Of a stretch of 64,000 nt of DNA, positions 7,771 to 15,071 are shown piece by piece (the stretch's first letter is position 1; each line of letters opens with the position of its first letter). The translations under genes and the position numbers were made by a program. Below the pieces are notes generated by a model, which saw only the letters and a program-made list of their open reading frames with translations, made no database searches and had not been told where the DNA came from. Location: positions 1 to 64,000 of the forward strand of contig JBGANR010000017.1 of NCBI GenBank assembly GCA_044222225.1, in the 5' to 3' direction. This DNA comes from JBGANR01 sp044222225. GTDB taxonomy: Bacteria; Actinomycetota; Actinomycetes; Mycobacteriales; Mycobacteriaceae.

Positions 7771-8826
7771 ATGCGCCGCACGATCCACGCGATCGACGTG
7801 CACGCGGCCGGCGAGGCCGGCCGCGTGGTGATCGGGCAGAACAGCCTGGTCAAGGGTTCGACGATGGCCGAGCGTCTGCAGTACTGCATCGACGAGCTCG
7901 ACGAGACGCGTCGGCTGCTGCTGCGCGAGCCGCGGGGCTATCCGGGGCTGTGTGCCGTCTTCGTGTTACCGCCCGTCGAGCCGGACAGCGACTTCGGCAT
8001 CGTCGTCCTGGAACAGGGCGGTTTCCGTCCCATGTCGGGCAGCAACATGATCTGCGCCGTGACGGCGATGGTCGAGACCGGTGCCGTCCGCGTCACGGAA
8101 CCGGTGACGGCGCTGCGCGTCGACACCGCCGTCGGCACGGTGGCGGTGCGGGCCGAGGTGGCCGGCGGCCGGGTGCGGCGGGTGACGTTCGACAACGTGC
8201 CCGCGTTCCCCGTCGTCCTCGATCACCCCTTCGACCTGCCCGAATACGGGACGATCCACGCGGACATCGTGTTCGGCGGGCAGTTCTTCGTGCAGGCGAA
8301 GGCCGCCGATTTCGGCCTCGAGCTGGTGCCGGGGGCCGCCAAGCAGCTCGCCCGCGCGGGGTCGGTGCTGCGGACGGTCGCCACGGAGACGTTCGCCGTG
8401 CGGCACCCGCTCAATCCGGACATCGACCGGGTCGGCCTCGTCATGCTGCACGGCGAGTCGCCGACGCCCGGCGTCGACGCCCGCAACACGGTGGTGCTGC
8501 CCAACGGCGTCGTCGACCTCGACGACCCGGCGACGTGGACGGGCGCGCTCGACCGATCGCCGTGCGGCACGGGCACCTGCGCCCGGATGGCCGGCCGGCA
8601 TGCCCGCGGCGAACTCGCCGTCGGTGAGGACTTCGTGCACGAGAGCCTGCTCGGCACGACGTTCACCGGGCGGCTGCGCGGCGAGACGACCGTCGGCGAA
8701 CACGCCGCGGTGCTGCCGTCGCTCAGCGGACGCGGCTGGGTCACCGGCTTCAACCAGTACGTACTCGACGATGACGACCCGTTCCCGGCCGGCTACACGG
8801 TCGGCGACATCTGGGGGCCTGAGTAG
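7771..8826 (+). CDS. Proline racemase-family protein, 4-hydroxyproline 2-epimerase-like
   Basis: A 351-residue member of the proline racemase superfamily. The first catalytic position is Ser in FRPMSGSNMICAV. The second is Cys in DRSPCGTGTCARM. A Ser/Cys pair is reported among hydroxyproline epimerases, whereas trans-3-hydroxyproline dehydratases carry Thr at the second position and racemases usually have Cys/Cys. This favours epimerisation at C2 of 4-hydroxyproline, giving the substrate of the upstream dehydrogenase. It starts 5 bases after the DapA-like gene. Element A1 begins 2 bases after its stop. Confidence 0.85.
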   Translation: MRRTIHAIDVHAAGEAGRVVIGQNSLVKGSTMAERLQYCIDELDETRRLLLREPRGYPGLCAVFVLPPVEPDSDFGIVVLEQGGFRPMSGSNMICAVTAMVETGAVRVTEPVTALRVDTAVGTVAVRAEVAGGRVRRVTFDNVPAFPVVLDHPFDLPEYGTIHADIVFGGQFFVQAKAADFGLELVPGAAKQLARAGSVLRTVATETFAVRHPLNPDIDRVGLVMLHGESPTPGVDARNTVVLPNGVVDLDDPATWTGALDRSPCGTGTCARMAGRHARGELAVGEDFVHESLLGTTFTGRLRGETTVGEHAAVLPSLSGRGWVTGFNQYVLDDDDPFPAGYTVGDIWGPE

Positions 8827-8827
8827 C

Positions 8828-8973
8828 GCGGCGGGAGGATGTTCCCCGCCGGGCCGCAGTCCCCCGCGCTGGCTCGTTCCTTCGTCGGGTCGATTCCGCA
8901 AGCTCCATCTCCCGGGCCGGCGCTCCCGCCAGACCCGATGCCGGCGTCCCGGCGGGGAACATCCTCCCGCCGC
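8828..8973. repeat. Family A palindromic element, copy A1 (146 bp)
   Basis: Perfect 26-bp inverted arms at 8828-8853 and 8948-8973 enclose a 94-base centre. In reverse orientation the centre shares GGCATCGGGTCTGGCGGGAG and GCGGGGGACTGCG with copies at 45156 and 61471. It also holds about 40 extra bases, including the 24-mer at 8889-8912. The arm sequence is not shared with the other copies. The element sits between the racemase stop and the aldehyde dehydrogenase start and would fold into a very strong hairpin in the operon mRNA. Confidence 0.9.
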
Positions 8974-8999
8974 CGGCAGGTGACGATAGGAAGGAATAC

Positions 9000-10487
9000 A
9001 TGACGCACGAGAAGTTGCAGTACATCGACGGCGAGCGGCGCGTCGGCACGTCCGGCGAGGTGCTGACGATCGTCGAGCCGGCCACCGGTGAGGTGCTCAC
9101 CACGGGGATCACGGCCGGCGTCGACGACGTCGAGGCCGCGGTGGCGGCGGCCAAGGCGGCGTTCCCGGGCTGGTCGCGGACGACGCCCGCCGAGCGCTCG
9201 GAGCTGTTCGCGGCGTGGGCGCGGCTGCTCGCCGATCGCGCGGACGAGATCGCCGCGCTCGAGAGCCGTAACGGCGGCAAGTCGATCCGGCTGACCACCG
9301 GGTTCGACGTCCCCGGCACGATCGACAACGTCGCCTACTTCGGCGCGATCGCCCGCAACCTGGAGGGGAAGGCGTCCGGTGAGTACTCGGGCGACCACAC
9401 CTCCAGCATCCGGCGGGAGCCGATCGGCGTCGTCGGATCGATCGCGCCCTGGAACTACCCGCTGCAGATGGCGGCGTGGAAGGTGCTGCCGGCCGTCGCG
9501 GCGGGCAACACGATCGTGCTCAAGCCGGCCGAGCTGACACCGCTGACCTCGCTCGTCTTCGCGGAGACCGCCACCGAGGCGGGCATCCCGGCGGGCGTCA
9601 TCAACGTCGTGACCGGTCGCGGACGCGTCGCGGGCGCCGCGCTCATCGCGCATCCGGACGTCTCGATGGTGTCGTTCACGGGTTCGACGGACGTCGGCAA
9701 GCAGATCGGTGCGACGGCCGCCGGGCTGGTCAAGCGGGTGCACCTCGAACTCGGCGGCAAGGCGCCGTTCGTCGTCTTCGACGACGCCGACGTCGAGGCC
9801 GCGGCGCGCGGTGCGGTCGCGGGCTCGCTCATCAACGTCGGCCAGGACTGCACGGCCGCCACCAGGGCATACGTCCAGCGGCCGCTGTTCGACGCGTTCG
9901 TCGAGCGGGTCGCCGAGCTCATGCGGAGTGTGAGCGTCGGGGCCGTCGACGATCCCGAGACCGATCTCGGATCGCTCATCTCGCTCGCGCACCGCGAGAA
10001 GGTGGCCGGCATGGTCGAGCGGGCCCGCGAGGCCGGGGCGCGCGTCGTCTGCGGCGGACGGATCCCGGAGGGGACGCCCGAGGGCGGGGCCTACTACGAG
10101 CCGACGCTCATCGTCGACGCCGCGCAGGATTCGGAGATCGTGCAGGGCGAGGTCTTCGGGCCGGTGCTCGTCGTGCTGCCCTTCGACACCGACGACGAGG
10201 CGATCGAGCTGGCCAACGACACCCCGTACGGGCTGGCGGCGTCGGCGTGGACGGGGAACGTCTACCGGGCCGGCCGGGCGTCCCGTGAGATCCAGGCGGG
10301 ATGCGTCTGGATCAACGACCACATCCCGATCATCAGCGAGATGCCGCACGGCGGATACAAGGCGTCGGGCTTCGGCAAGGACATGTCGACGTACTCGTTC
10401 GACGAGTACACCAACGTCAAGCACGTGATGTACGACATCACGGGGGCGGCGCACAAGGAGTGGCACGACACCATCTTCACGTCGTAG
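9000..10487 (+). CDS. NAD(P)-dependent aldehyde dehydrogenase
   Basis: A 495-residue ALDH. It has the conserved Asn region GSIAPWNYPLQMAAWK, VLKPAELTPLTS, FTGSTDVGKQI, catalytic Glu in HLELGGKAPF and catalytic Cys in GQDCTAATRAYV, with the C-terminal PHGGYKASGFGKDMS. The GQDCTA setting resembles 4-aminobutyraldehyde/betaine-aldehyde dehydrogenases. The operon context instead suggests 2-oxoglutarate semialdehyde as substrate, which would end hydroxyproline breakdown. Both are possible. The ATG is preceded by GGAAGG. Element A1 separates it from the upstream genes and may lower its expression relative to them. Confidence 0.85.
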   Translation: MTHEKLQYIDGERRVGTSGEVLTIVEPATGEVLTTGITAGVDDVEAAVAAAKAAFPGWSRTTPAERSELFAAWARLLADRADEIAALESRNGGKSIRLTTGFDVPGTIDNVAYFGAIARNLEGKASGEYSGDHTSSIRREPIGVVGSIAPWNYPLQMAAWKVLPAVAAGNTIVLKPAELTPLTSLVFAETATEAGIPAGVINVVTGRGRVAGAALIAHPDVSMVSFTGSTDVGKQIGATAAGLVKRVHLELGGKAPFVVFDDADVEAAARGAVAGSLINVGQDCTAATRAYVQRPLFDAFVERVAELMRSVSVGAVDDPETDLGSLISLAHREKVAGMVERAREAGARVVCGGRIPEGTPEGGAYYEPTLIVDAAQDSEIVQGEVFGPVLVVLPFDTDDEAIELANDTPYGLAASAWTGNVYRAGRASREIQAGCVWINDHIPIISEMPHGGYKASGFGKDMSTYSFDEYTNVKHVMYDITGAAHKEWHDTIFTS

Positions 10488-10528
10488 AGCACGTGTGAAT
10501 AAGGTTCAGTGTGGTGTGACATGGCACC

Positions 10529-11512
10529 ATGACATCCGGGACGGTGTCGAAGGCTGAAAGGGTGGCGGACGTGAGCGATGCAGCGGTGCGGTGTGTGACC
10601 GAGCGGGAGACCTTCGAGGCGTTACGGCCGCGAGCGGCGGTCGATGCGCTGGTGGAGGCGCTGCGGGGCGGATTCGATCCCGCAGACGACTTCCAGCGGT
10701 CGATCCTCGACGTGGCGAGCGGGCAGCTCATCGTCATGCCGTCGGAGACGTCGGCCTGCGTCGGGGTGAAGATCGTCGGCGCGGCGCCGGCGAACGCCGA
10801 CCGCGGCATCCCGCGCATCCACGGCGTCTATGTGCTGCTCGACGCCGTGACGCTGGTGCCGCGGTTGCTGCTCGACGGCGCCGGGCTGACGACGCTGCGC
10901 ACGCCGGCGGTGTCCGTCGCCGCGGTGCGCGACGCGTTGACGCGCAGCACCGAGCCGCTGGACATCGTGGCGTTCGGCACCGGACCGCAGGCGACGGGGC
11001 ATGTGGTGACGATCGTCGACACCGTCGAGGGGATCCGGCCCGTCTCGTCGATCACGTACGTCTCGCGGACGCCGACCGCCGGCCTCCCGGGTCCGGGTGC
11101 CGTGCACGTCGTCGCCGGTAGCGACGCCGCCGCCGACGCCGTGCGCCGCGCGGGGGCGATCGTCTGCGCGACGACGTCCGGCGAACCGGTCTTCGATTCC
11201 TCGCTGGTCCGCGACGACGTCGTGGTCATGGCCGTCGGCAGCCACGACGGCGACCGCCGGGAGGTCGAGTCGGCGCTCGTCGGCCGGTCGCAGGTGGTCT
11301 GCGAGGATCTGGCGACGGTGCTGCGGGAGGGCGGTGACGTCGTCATGGCGATCGCCGACGGCGCCTTCGACGCGGCCGATCTCGTCACGATGCGGCAGGT
11401 CGCCCGCGGTGAGGTGGCGCTCGCCGCCGATCGTCCGGTGCTGTTCAAGGGCTCGGGCATGGGCTGGGAGGACGCCGTCGTGGCGACGGCGATCGCGGCG
11501 GTGCTCGGCTGA
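10529..11512 (+). CDS. Ornithine cyclodeaminase/mu-crystallin family protein (ketimine reductase candidate)
   Basis: A 327-residue OCD-family protein. QLIVMPSETSACVGVKIVGAAPAN is the substrate strand with the Lys, TTLRTPAVSVAAV is the conserved LRT(A)A region, and VAFGTGPQATGHV is the Rossmann glycine loop (GTGPQA). Family members reduce 1-pyrroline-2-carboxylate or 1-piperideine-2-carboxylate, or cyclise ornithine to proline. Next to a proline-racemase-family gene, a cyclic ketimine reductase is the likeliest role. The start could be the ATG at 10529 or a GTG at 10571 that has a better ribosome site (GAAAGGG). A 42-base gap follows the aldehyde dehydrogenase. Confidence 0.8.
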   Translation: MTSGTVSKAERVADVSDAAVRCVTERETFEALRPRAAVDALVEALRGGFDPADDFQRSILDVASGQLIVMPSETSACVGVKIVGAAPANADRGIPRIHGVYVLLDAVTLVPRLLLDGAGLTTLRTPAVSVAAVRDALTRSTEPLDIVAFGTGPQATGHVVTIVDTVEGIRPVSSITYVSRTPTAGLPGPGAVHVVAGSDAAADAVRRAGAIVCATTSGEPVFDSSLVRDDVVVMAVGSHDGDRREVESALVGRSQVVCEDLATVLREGGDVVMAIADGAFDAADLVTMRQVARGEVALAADRPVLFKGSGMGWEDAVVATAIAAVLG

Positions 11513-11532
11513 GCCGGGACGCCGTCGCTCGT

Positions 11533-11607
11533 TCCCCAGATGTCCGGCTGAGCAGCCCGTCGAGGAGATTATTGTCGCAGCGAGTCGCTGGGACGGACAT
11601 CTGGGGA
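11533..11607. repeat. Family B palindromic element, copy B1 (75 bp)
   Basis: 14-bp perfect terminal inverted repeats TCCCCAGATGTCCG at 11533-11546 and 11594-11607 surround a centre with GAGGAGATTATTGTC. Three more 75-bp copies occur at 27969, 53595 and 63614. It lies 20 bases after the stop of the OCD-family gene, between convergent genes. Confidence 0.9.
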
Positions 11608-11622
11608 GGTGTCAGGCCGAAG

Positions 11623-11683
11623 TCGACGTTTTTGACACACTCAGATCTACGTTTTTGACAGTCTGAAGTCGACGTTTTTGACA
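11623..11683 (-). repeat. Three 23-bp-spaced direct repeats (iteron or transposon-end-like)
   Basis: TGTCAAAAACGTCGA (minus strand) or a one-base variant occurs at 11623-11637, 11646-11660 and 11669-11683, with an exact 23-base period. The T-run and spacing stand out from the GC-rich surroundings. Such arrays occur as plasmid iterons or in the multi-repeat ends of IS21-type elements, but no replication or transposase gene is adjacent. This 11513-11726 gap otherwise holds only element B1. Confidence 0.8.
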
Positions 11684-11726
11684 AGACCGTGCCGCGGGGA
11701 GGCCGTGGCCACTGACTGAGCTCGGG

Positions 11727-12539
11727 CTACGCCACGGCCACGATGACGTGCGCCTGGATCTTCGCGGTGACCGCGCCGGTGCCGTGCCGTTCGGCGATCG
11801 CCGACGCGGCGTGGTCGGTGGCGCGGTCGAGCCCGCCCGGGTCGGTTGCCTCGATCTCGGTGCGCAGCACCGTTCCCTGGCAGTAGGCGAGCGCCGGGAC
11901 GCGCGGTGACGACGCGCGGCTCTGCTCGGCCCTCGTCTCGATCCGCACGTCGGAGAAGCCGGCGGCCTCCAGTTCACGACGGATCAGGTCGACGTCGTGG
12001 TAGCCGTGGGGTGTGCGGGCGAGGAAGCGTGGCGGATCGTCCGGGTAGAGCTCGGCGAGCGCGTGTGTCACCTCGTCGGCGAACACGTTCTGCTCGATGC
12101 GATCCCACACGTTGAACAGGAAGCGTCCGCCGGGCCGTAAGACCCGCGCGACCTCGCGGTAGGCGGCCGGGCGGTCGGGGAAGAACATCGCGCCGAACTG
12201 GCAACAGACGAGGTCGAACGACGCGTCGGCGAACGGCAGCGCGAGGGCGTCCGCCCGGCGCCAGGTGAGCCGGCCGTCGGAAGGCTGCCGGGATGCGGCG
12301 TAGTCGAGCATCGGCTGGTTGAGGTCGGTCACCGTGTAGCGCGCATCGTCGGGCAGCAGCGGCGCCAACGTGCGGGTGACGACGCCGGTGCCCGCCGCGG
12401 TCTCCAGCACCGCGTTCGGTGCGAAGGACGCCGCCCGCCGGGCAAGATCGGCGGCGTACGGAACGAAGATCAACGGCACCATGTGACGGTCGTAGTTCTC
12501 CGGGATCGAGCCGGCGAACACCTGGTCTGTTTCCAGCAT
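11727..12539 (-). CDS. Class I SAM-dependent methyltransferase
   Basis: A 270-residue methyltransferase. Motif I is VLETAAGTGVVTRTLA (about residue 45), strand 2 ends TVTDLNQPML, then RRADALALPFADASFDLVCCQFG and REVARVLRPGGRFLFNVWD. It belongs to the UbiE-like superfamily of small-molecule methyltransferases. The start codon is the ATG before LETDQVFAGSIPENYDRH, a characteristic N-terminus of this group. It converges on the OCD-family gene, and the upstream region is shared with the toxin-antitoxin pair. Substrate unknown. Confidence 0.8.
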   Translation of the reverse strand: MLETDQVFAGSIPENYDRHMVPLIFVPYAADLARRAASFAPNAVLETAAGTGVVTRTLAPLLPDDARYTVTDLNQPMLDYAASRQPSDGRLTWRRADALALPFADASFDLVCCQFGAMFFPDRPAAYREVARVLRPGGRFLFNVWDRIEQNVFADEVTHALAELYPDDPPRFLARTPHGYHDVDLIRRELEAAGFSDVRIETRAEQSRASSPRVPALAYCQGTVLRTEIEATDPGGLDRATDHAASAIAERHGTGAVTAKIQAHVIVAVA

Positions 12540-12625
12540 GGCCGGTACCTGCCGTCCATTCGGTGGCTGACGTGACCACTCCCGGACTAGCACGATGGGG
12601 CCGGGAACGGCAACGCCCGACCCGT

Positions 12626-12651
12626 GTAGCACCCGGTGCTACCGTGGGACC
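12626..12651 (+). promoter_or_regulatory. Autoregulatory operator and leaderless promoter of the toxin-antitoxin pair
   Basis: GTAGCACCCGGTGCTAC (12626-12642) is a perfect 8-1-8 palindrome. It overlaps a TACCGT -10-like hexamer at 12640-12645, which is 6 bases before the ATG at 12652, the geometry of a leaderless transcript. An antitoxin bound to the palindrome would block this promoter. Confidence 0.7.
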
Positions 12652-12930
12652 ATGAGTCTGCCGCATGAGATCAGCCAGCGGGATCTGCGGATGCGATCGC
12701 GCGAGATCATGGACGCCGTCGAACGTGGCGCGACGTTCACGGTGACTCGTGACAACCGTGAGATCGCCGAGCTCATCCCGCTGCGCAGGCCGAAGCGGTT
12801 CGTCTCCCGAGACGAGTTCGTCCGCGGGTCCCGGGCGATGCCGGCCGTCGACCCGGATCGCTTCCGCGCCGATGTCGACGCCGTCGTCGACCCGTACTTC
12901 GACGATCCGTTCGAGCGAGCTCGGGGGTGA
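12652..12930 (+). CDS. Phd/YefM-type (VapB-like) antitoxin
   Basis: A 92-residue protein with a Phd/YefM DNA-binding fold signature. It starts EISQRDLRMRSREIMDAVERGATFTVTRDNREIAELIPL, where the QRDLRMRS and RGATFTVTRDNRE segments match the first helix and the beta hairpin of the family. The acidic C-terminal tail (DADVDAVVDPYFDDPF type) would wrap the toxin. It overlaps the toxin start by GTGA (12927-12930) and has a perfect palindrome just upstream, both usual for type II systems. Confidence 0.85.
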   Translation: MSLPHEISQRDLRMRSREIMDAVERGATFTVTRDNREIAELIPLRRPKRFVSRDEFVRGSRAMPAVDPDRFRADVDAVVDPYFDDPFERARG

Positions 12931-13361
12931 GGTCGACAGCGGGGCTGGAGTCGACGGCGGCGGGGATGCTCGATACGAACATTCTCATCCTCAGGCCGTT
13001 CATCGACGAAGAGGCCCTGCCCGATCAGATGGCGATCAGCGCGGTGGTGCTCGGCGAGCTCGCGGCCGGTGTGCATCATGCGAGGACCGATCGGGAGCGG
13101 GCGGAACGCATGGCTCTGCTGCAGCAGGTGGAAGCCGAGTTCGACCCCGTCGCCTATGCCGCGTCGGCGGCGCGGATGTACGGACGCATGAGCAGCGCGG
13201 TGCGGGAACTCGGCCGATCGCCCCGTAGCCGTACCGCGGACCTGATGATCGCCGCGACCGCGGCCGTCGAGCGGCTTCCGCTTTACACGACGAATCCCGA
13301 TGACTACCGGGGGCTCGACGACCTGGTGGAGATCGTGGCGGTCACCAGGCCGCATCCTTGA
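12927..13361 (+). CDS. PIN-domain (VapC-like) toxin
   Basis: A 144-residue PIN ribonuclease. The acidic cluster is visible as the D of GMLDTNILIL, the E of VVLGELAAGV and the D of RTADLMIAATA, with a late C-terminal TNPDDYRGL typical of VapC. Translation may begin at the GTG overlapping the antitoxin stop or at the ATG at 12966 directly before LDTNIL. It is expected to cleave tRNA or rRNA when freed from the antitoxin (family knowledge). It converges on the next gene with a 45-base gap. Confidence 0.85.
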   Translation: MRSTAGLESTAAGMLDTNILILRPFIDEEALPDQMAISAVVLGELAAGVHHARTDRERAERMALLQQVEAEFDPVAYAASAARMYGRMSSAVRELGRSPRSRTADLMIAATAAVERLPLYTTNPDDYRGLDDLVEIVAVTRPHP

Positions 13362-13406
13362 TTCTCTAGCCACCGGCTATGGGCCCGATCGGCATGGGCG
13401 AGTTCG

Positions 13407-15071
13407 TCAATAAGCGGCTGCACTTCGTCGCTCGGTGACCCCGGCGGTGCCGGCGAAGTGAGGGTGCTCGCCGGTACCGCCGACATGCGTCAGCAGATGA
13501 CGCGCGCAGTTGTCGATCTTCCGTCGCCAGGCCTCTACCGCGGTCTCCGGGTCGCCGCGGCGGAGTTCGGCGAGAATTCGGCCGTCATCGACGACGATCT
13601 CGGTGGTGGGACACCGATGGTTCACGCCCAGGATCGCGACGAACATCCGCACATGCAGGGTCAGCCGGATGAACGGTGTGCTGATCCGAGGCATCCCCGC
13701 GGCTCTGGCCAGTTCGTCCTGCAGTTCGAGGTCGAGCGATCCGCACTCGGGTGCCGCCCCGTGCTCGTCGCATCGCAGGATCTTCGGGTAGTACTCGTCG
13801 GCCACGGCCGACACATCGATGCCGCTCGATGCGATGCGCCGGACCACGGCCGTGCCGAGCAGTCCGCGCGCCGTGAAGATCTCCACCACGTCGTCTCGGG
13901 TCGGTACCGGCAACCGCCAGCGGCCGGCGTGTCGTTCGACGAGGCCTTCCTCGGCCAGCTGGGCGAGCGCGTGCGCCGCACGACCGCGCGGCACCCCCGA
14001 CTTCAGGCCGACTTGACGCGTCGACACCGGGTCGCCGGCGGCGAGTTCGCCGGCCATGATCGCCGCGCAGAGTCCCTGGACGACGGCGGTGAGCACTCCG
14101 GTCGGCTGCTCCGCGTCGATGGGTCGGGGTCGCCGAGTGAGCGACGGCACGGCCGCGTTCTGGCGTGACCAGGTGAAATCGTGCGGTGAGCCGGTCCGAA
14201 GTGCCAGCCGGATGCGGCGCTGGACGTCGCGGAGTTCCGCTTCCTGCCCGGGGTCGAGCACCGCGGCGATCTGGTGGACGAGGGCGAACCAGTTCTCGCC
14301 GGTGACCGACCGAACCGTGAGTTCCGGGCGGGTGCGCAGCCACTGGTCGGCACGCACGTTGAGCGGGACGTCGATGATCAGCGTGGCGGCGACGCCGGTC
14401 GGCAGCTGCGCCGCGGCCCGGTGCAGCACGGCGAGCGAGTCGCCGTCGGCGGCCCGGTAGTCGACGGCGGCGGCGGGGCCGGCCTGTCGGCGACCGAGCG
14501 CGGCGCAGACGATCGTCTCGACGACGTCCGTTCGCGCCGCCGAGATCGGCGCGTGGTGCACCACGGCGTCGGTCGATGCGTGGAAGCCGAGTGCGGTGCC
14601 CGCCGGGCCGGTGTCGACGCAGGCCAGGACGGCGGTCGCCGTCTTCGGAAGGATGGCGACGGCCTGGTCCGCGCGGGGGAAACGCCGCTTCCTGATCCGG
14701 CTGACGGTCGCCTGGCTGACGCCCGACGCGTCGGCGATCGCGCGGGTGGTCCATCTGGGGCCACCGGCCGGCGGCTCGTCGAGTGCACACCGCAGGACTC
14801 GCGCGACGATGTCGTCGGCCATCTGCGGACGTCCCGGACGCGGCATGTCGGCAAGACCGTCGAGTCCGTGCTCAAGGTAGCGTCCCCACCATTTCGCGGC
14901 CGTCGCCCGGGATACCGAGGCGTTGCGGGCGGCTTCGGCGACACCGTGCTCGGCGCAGTCGAGCACGATGCGTGCCCGCGTCGAGACGCCCGACGACGTC
15001 CGCCGGGACCGAGCCGTCCGTTCCAGTTCGGCGCGGTCCTCGGCGGAGATCTCGCGACTCTGCTCAGTCAC
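13407..15071 (-). CDS. Chimeric regulator: IS630-type transposase region fused to a GntR winged helix and FCD domain
   Basis: A 554-residue protein with an unusual layout. Residues about 10-130 carry two helix-turn-helix units as at the N-terminus of IS630 transposases (VAEAARNASVSRATAAKWWG; TTRAIADASGVSQATVSRI). Residues about 145-275 resemble the IS630 DDE nuclease fold: CVD (D153), LIIDVPLNVRADQWLRTRPE (D234) and GENWFALVHQI (E259) align with the CVDEK, LDNYGTH and ERWF motifs. Residues about 325-388 are a GntR winged helix (GLCAAIMAGELAAGDPVSTR) and about 393-530 a C-terminal FCD ligand domain. The usual FHxxL metal His is replaced in LQDEL. The GTG start overlaps the dehydrogenase stop by 8 bases, so it is the last gene of the 2-oxoadipate operon and its likely regulator. 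Confidence 0.8.
   Translation of the reverse strand: MTEQSREISAEDRAELERTARSRRTSSGVSTRARIVLDCAEHGVAEAARNASVSRATAAKWWGRYLEHGLDGLADMPRPGRPQMADDIVARVLRCALDEPPAGGPRWTTRAIADASGVSQATVSRIRKRRFPRADQAVAILPKTATAVLACVDTGPAGTALGFHASTDAVVHHAPISAARTDVVETIVCAALGRRQAGPAAAVDYRAADGDSLAVLHRAAAQLPTGVAATLIIDVPLNVRADQWLRTRPELTVRSVTGENWFALVHQIAAVLDPGQEAELRDVQRRIRLALRTGSPHDFTWSRQNAAVPSLTRRPRPIDAEQPTGVLTAVVQGLCAAIMAGELAAGDPVSTRQVGLKSGVPRGRAAHALAQLAEEGLVERHAGRWRLPVPTRDDVVEIFTARGLLGTAVVRRIASSGIDVSAVADEYYPKILRCDEHGAAPECGSLDLELQDELARAAGMPRISTPFIRLTLHVRMFVAILGVNHRCPTTEIVVDDGRILAELRRGDPETAVEAWRRKIDNCARHLLTHVGGTGEHPHFAGTAGVTERRSAAAY

Noticed and set aside
11533..11607. Element B1 as a tRNA or small structured RNA
   Set aside because: The pairing is a long simple hairpin with terminal inverted repeats and identical-length dispersed copies; no cloverleaf or CCA end. 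No tRNA or rRNA gene was found anywhere in the window.
11623..11683. A complete insertion sequence around the iteron-like array
   Set aside because: No transposase reading frame lies between the OCD-family gene and the methyltransferase gene, only 214 bases in total.
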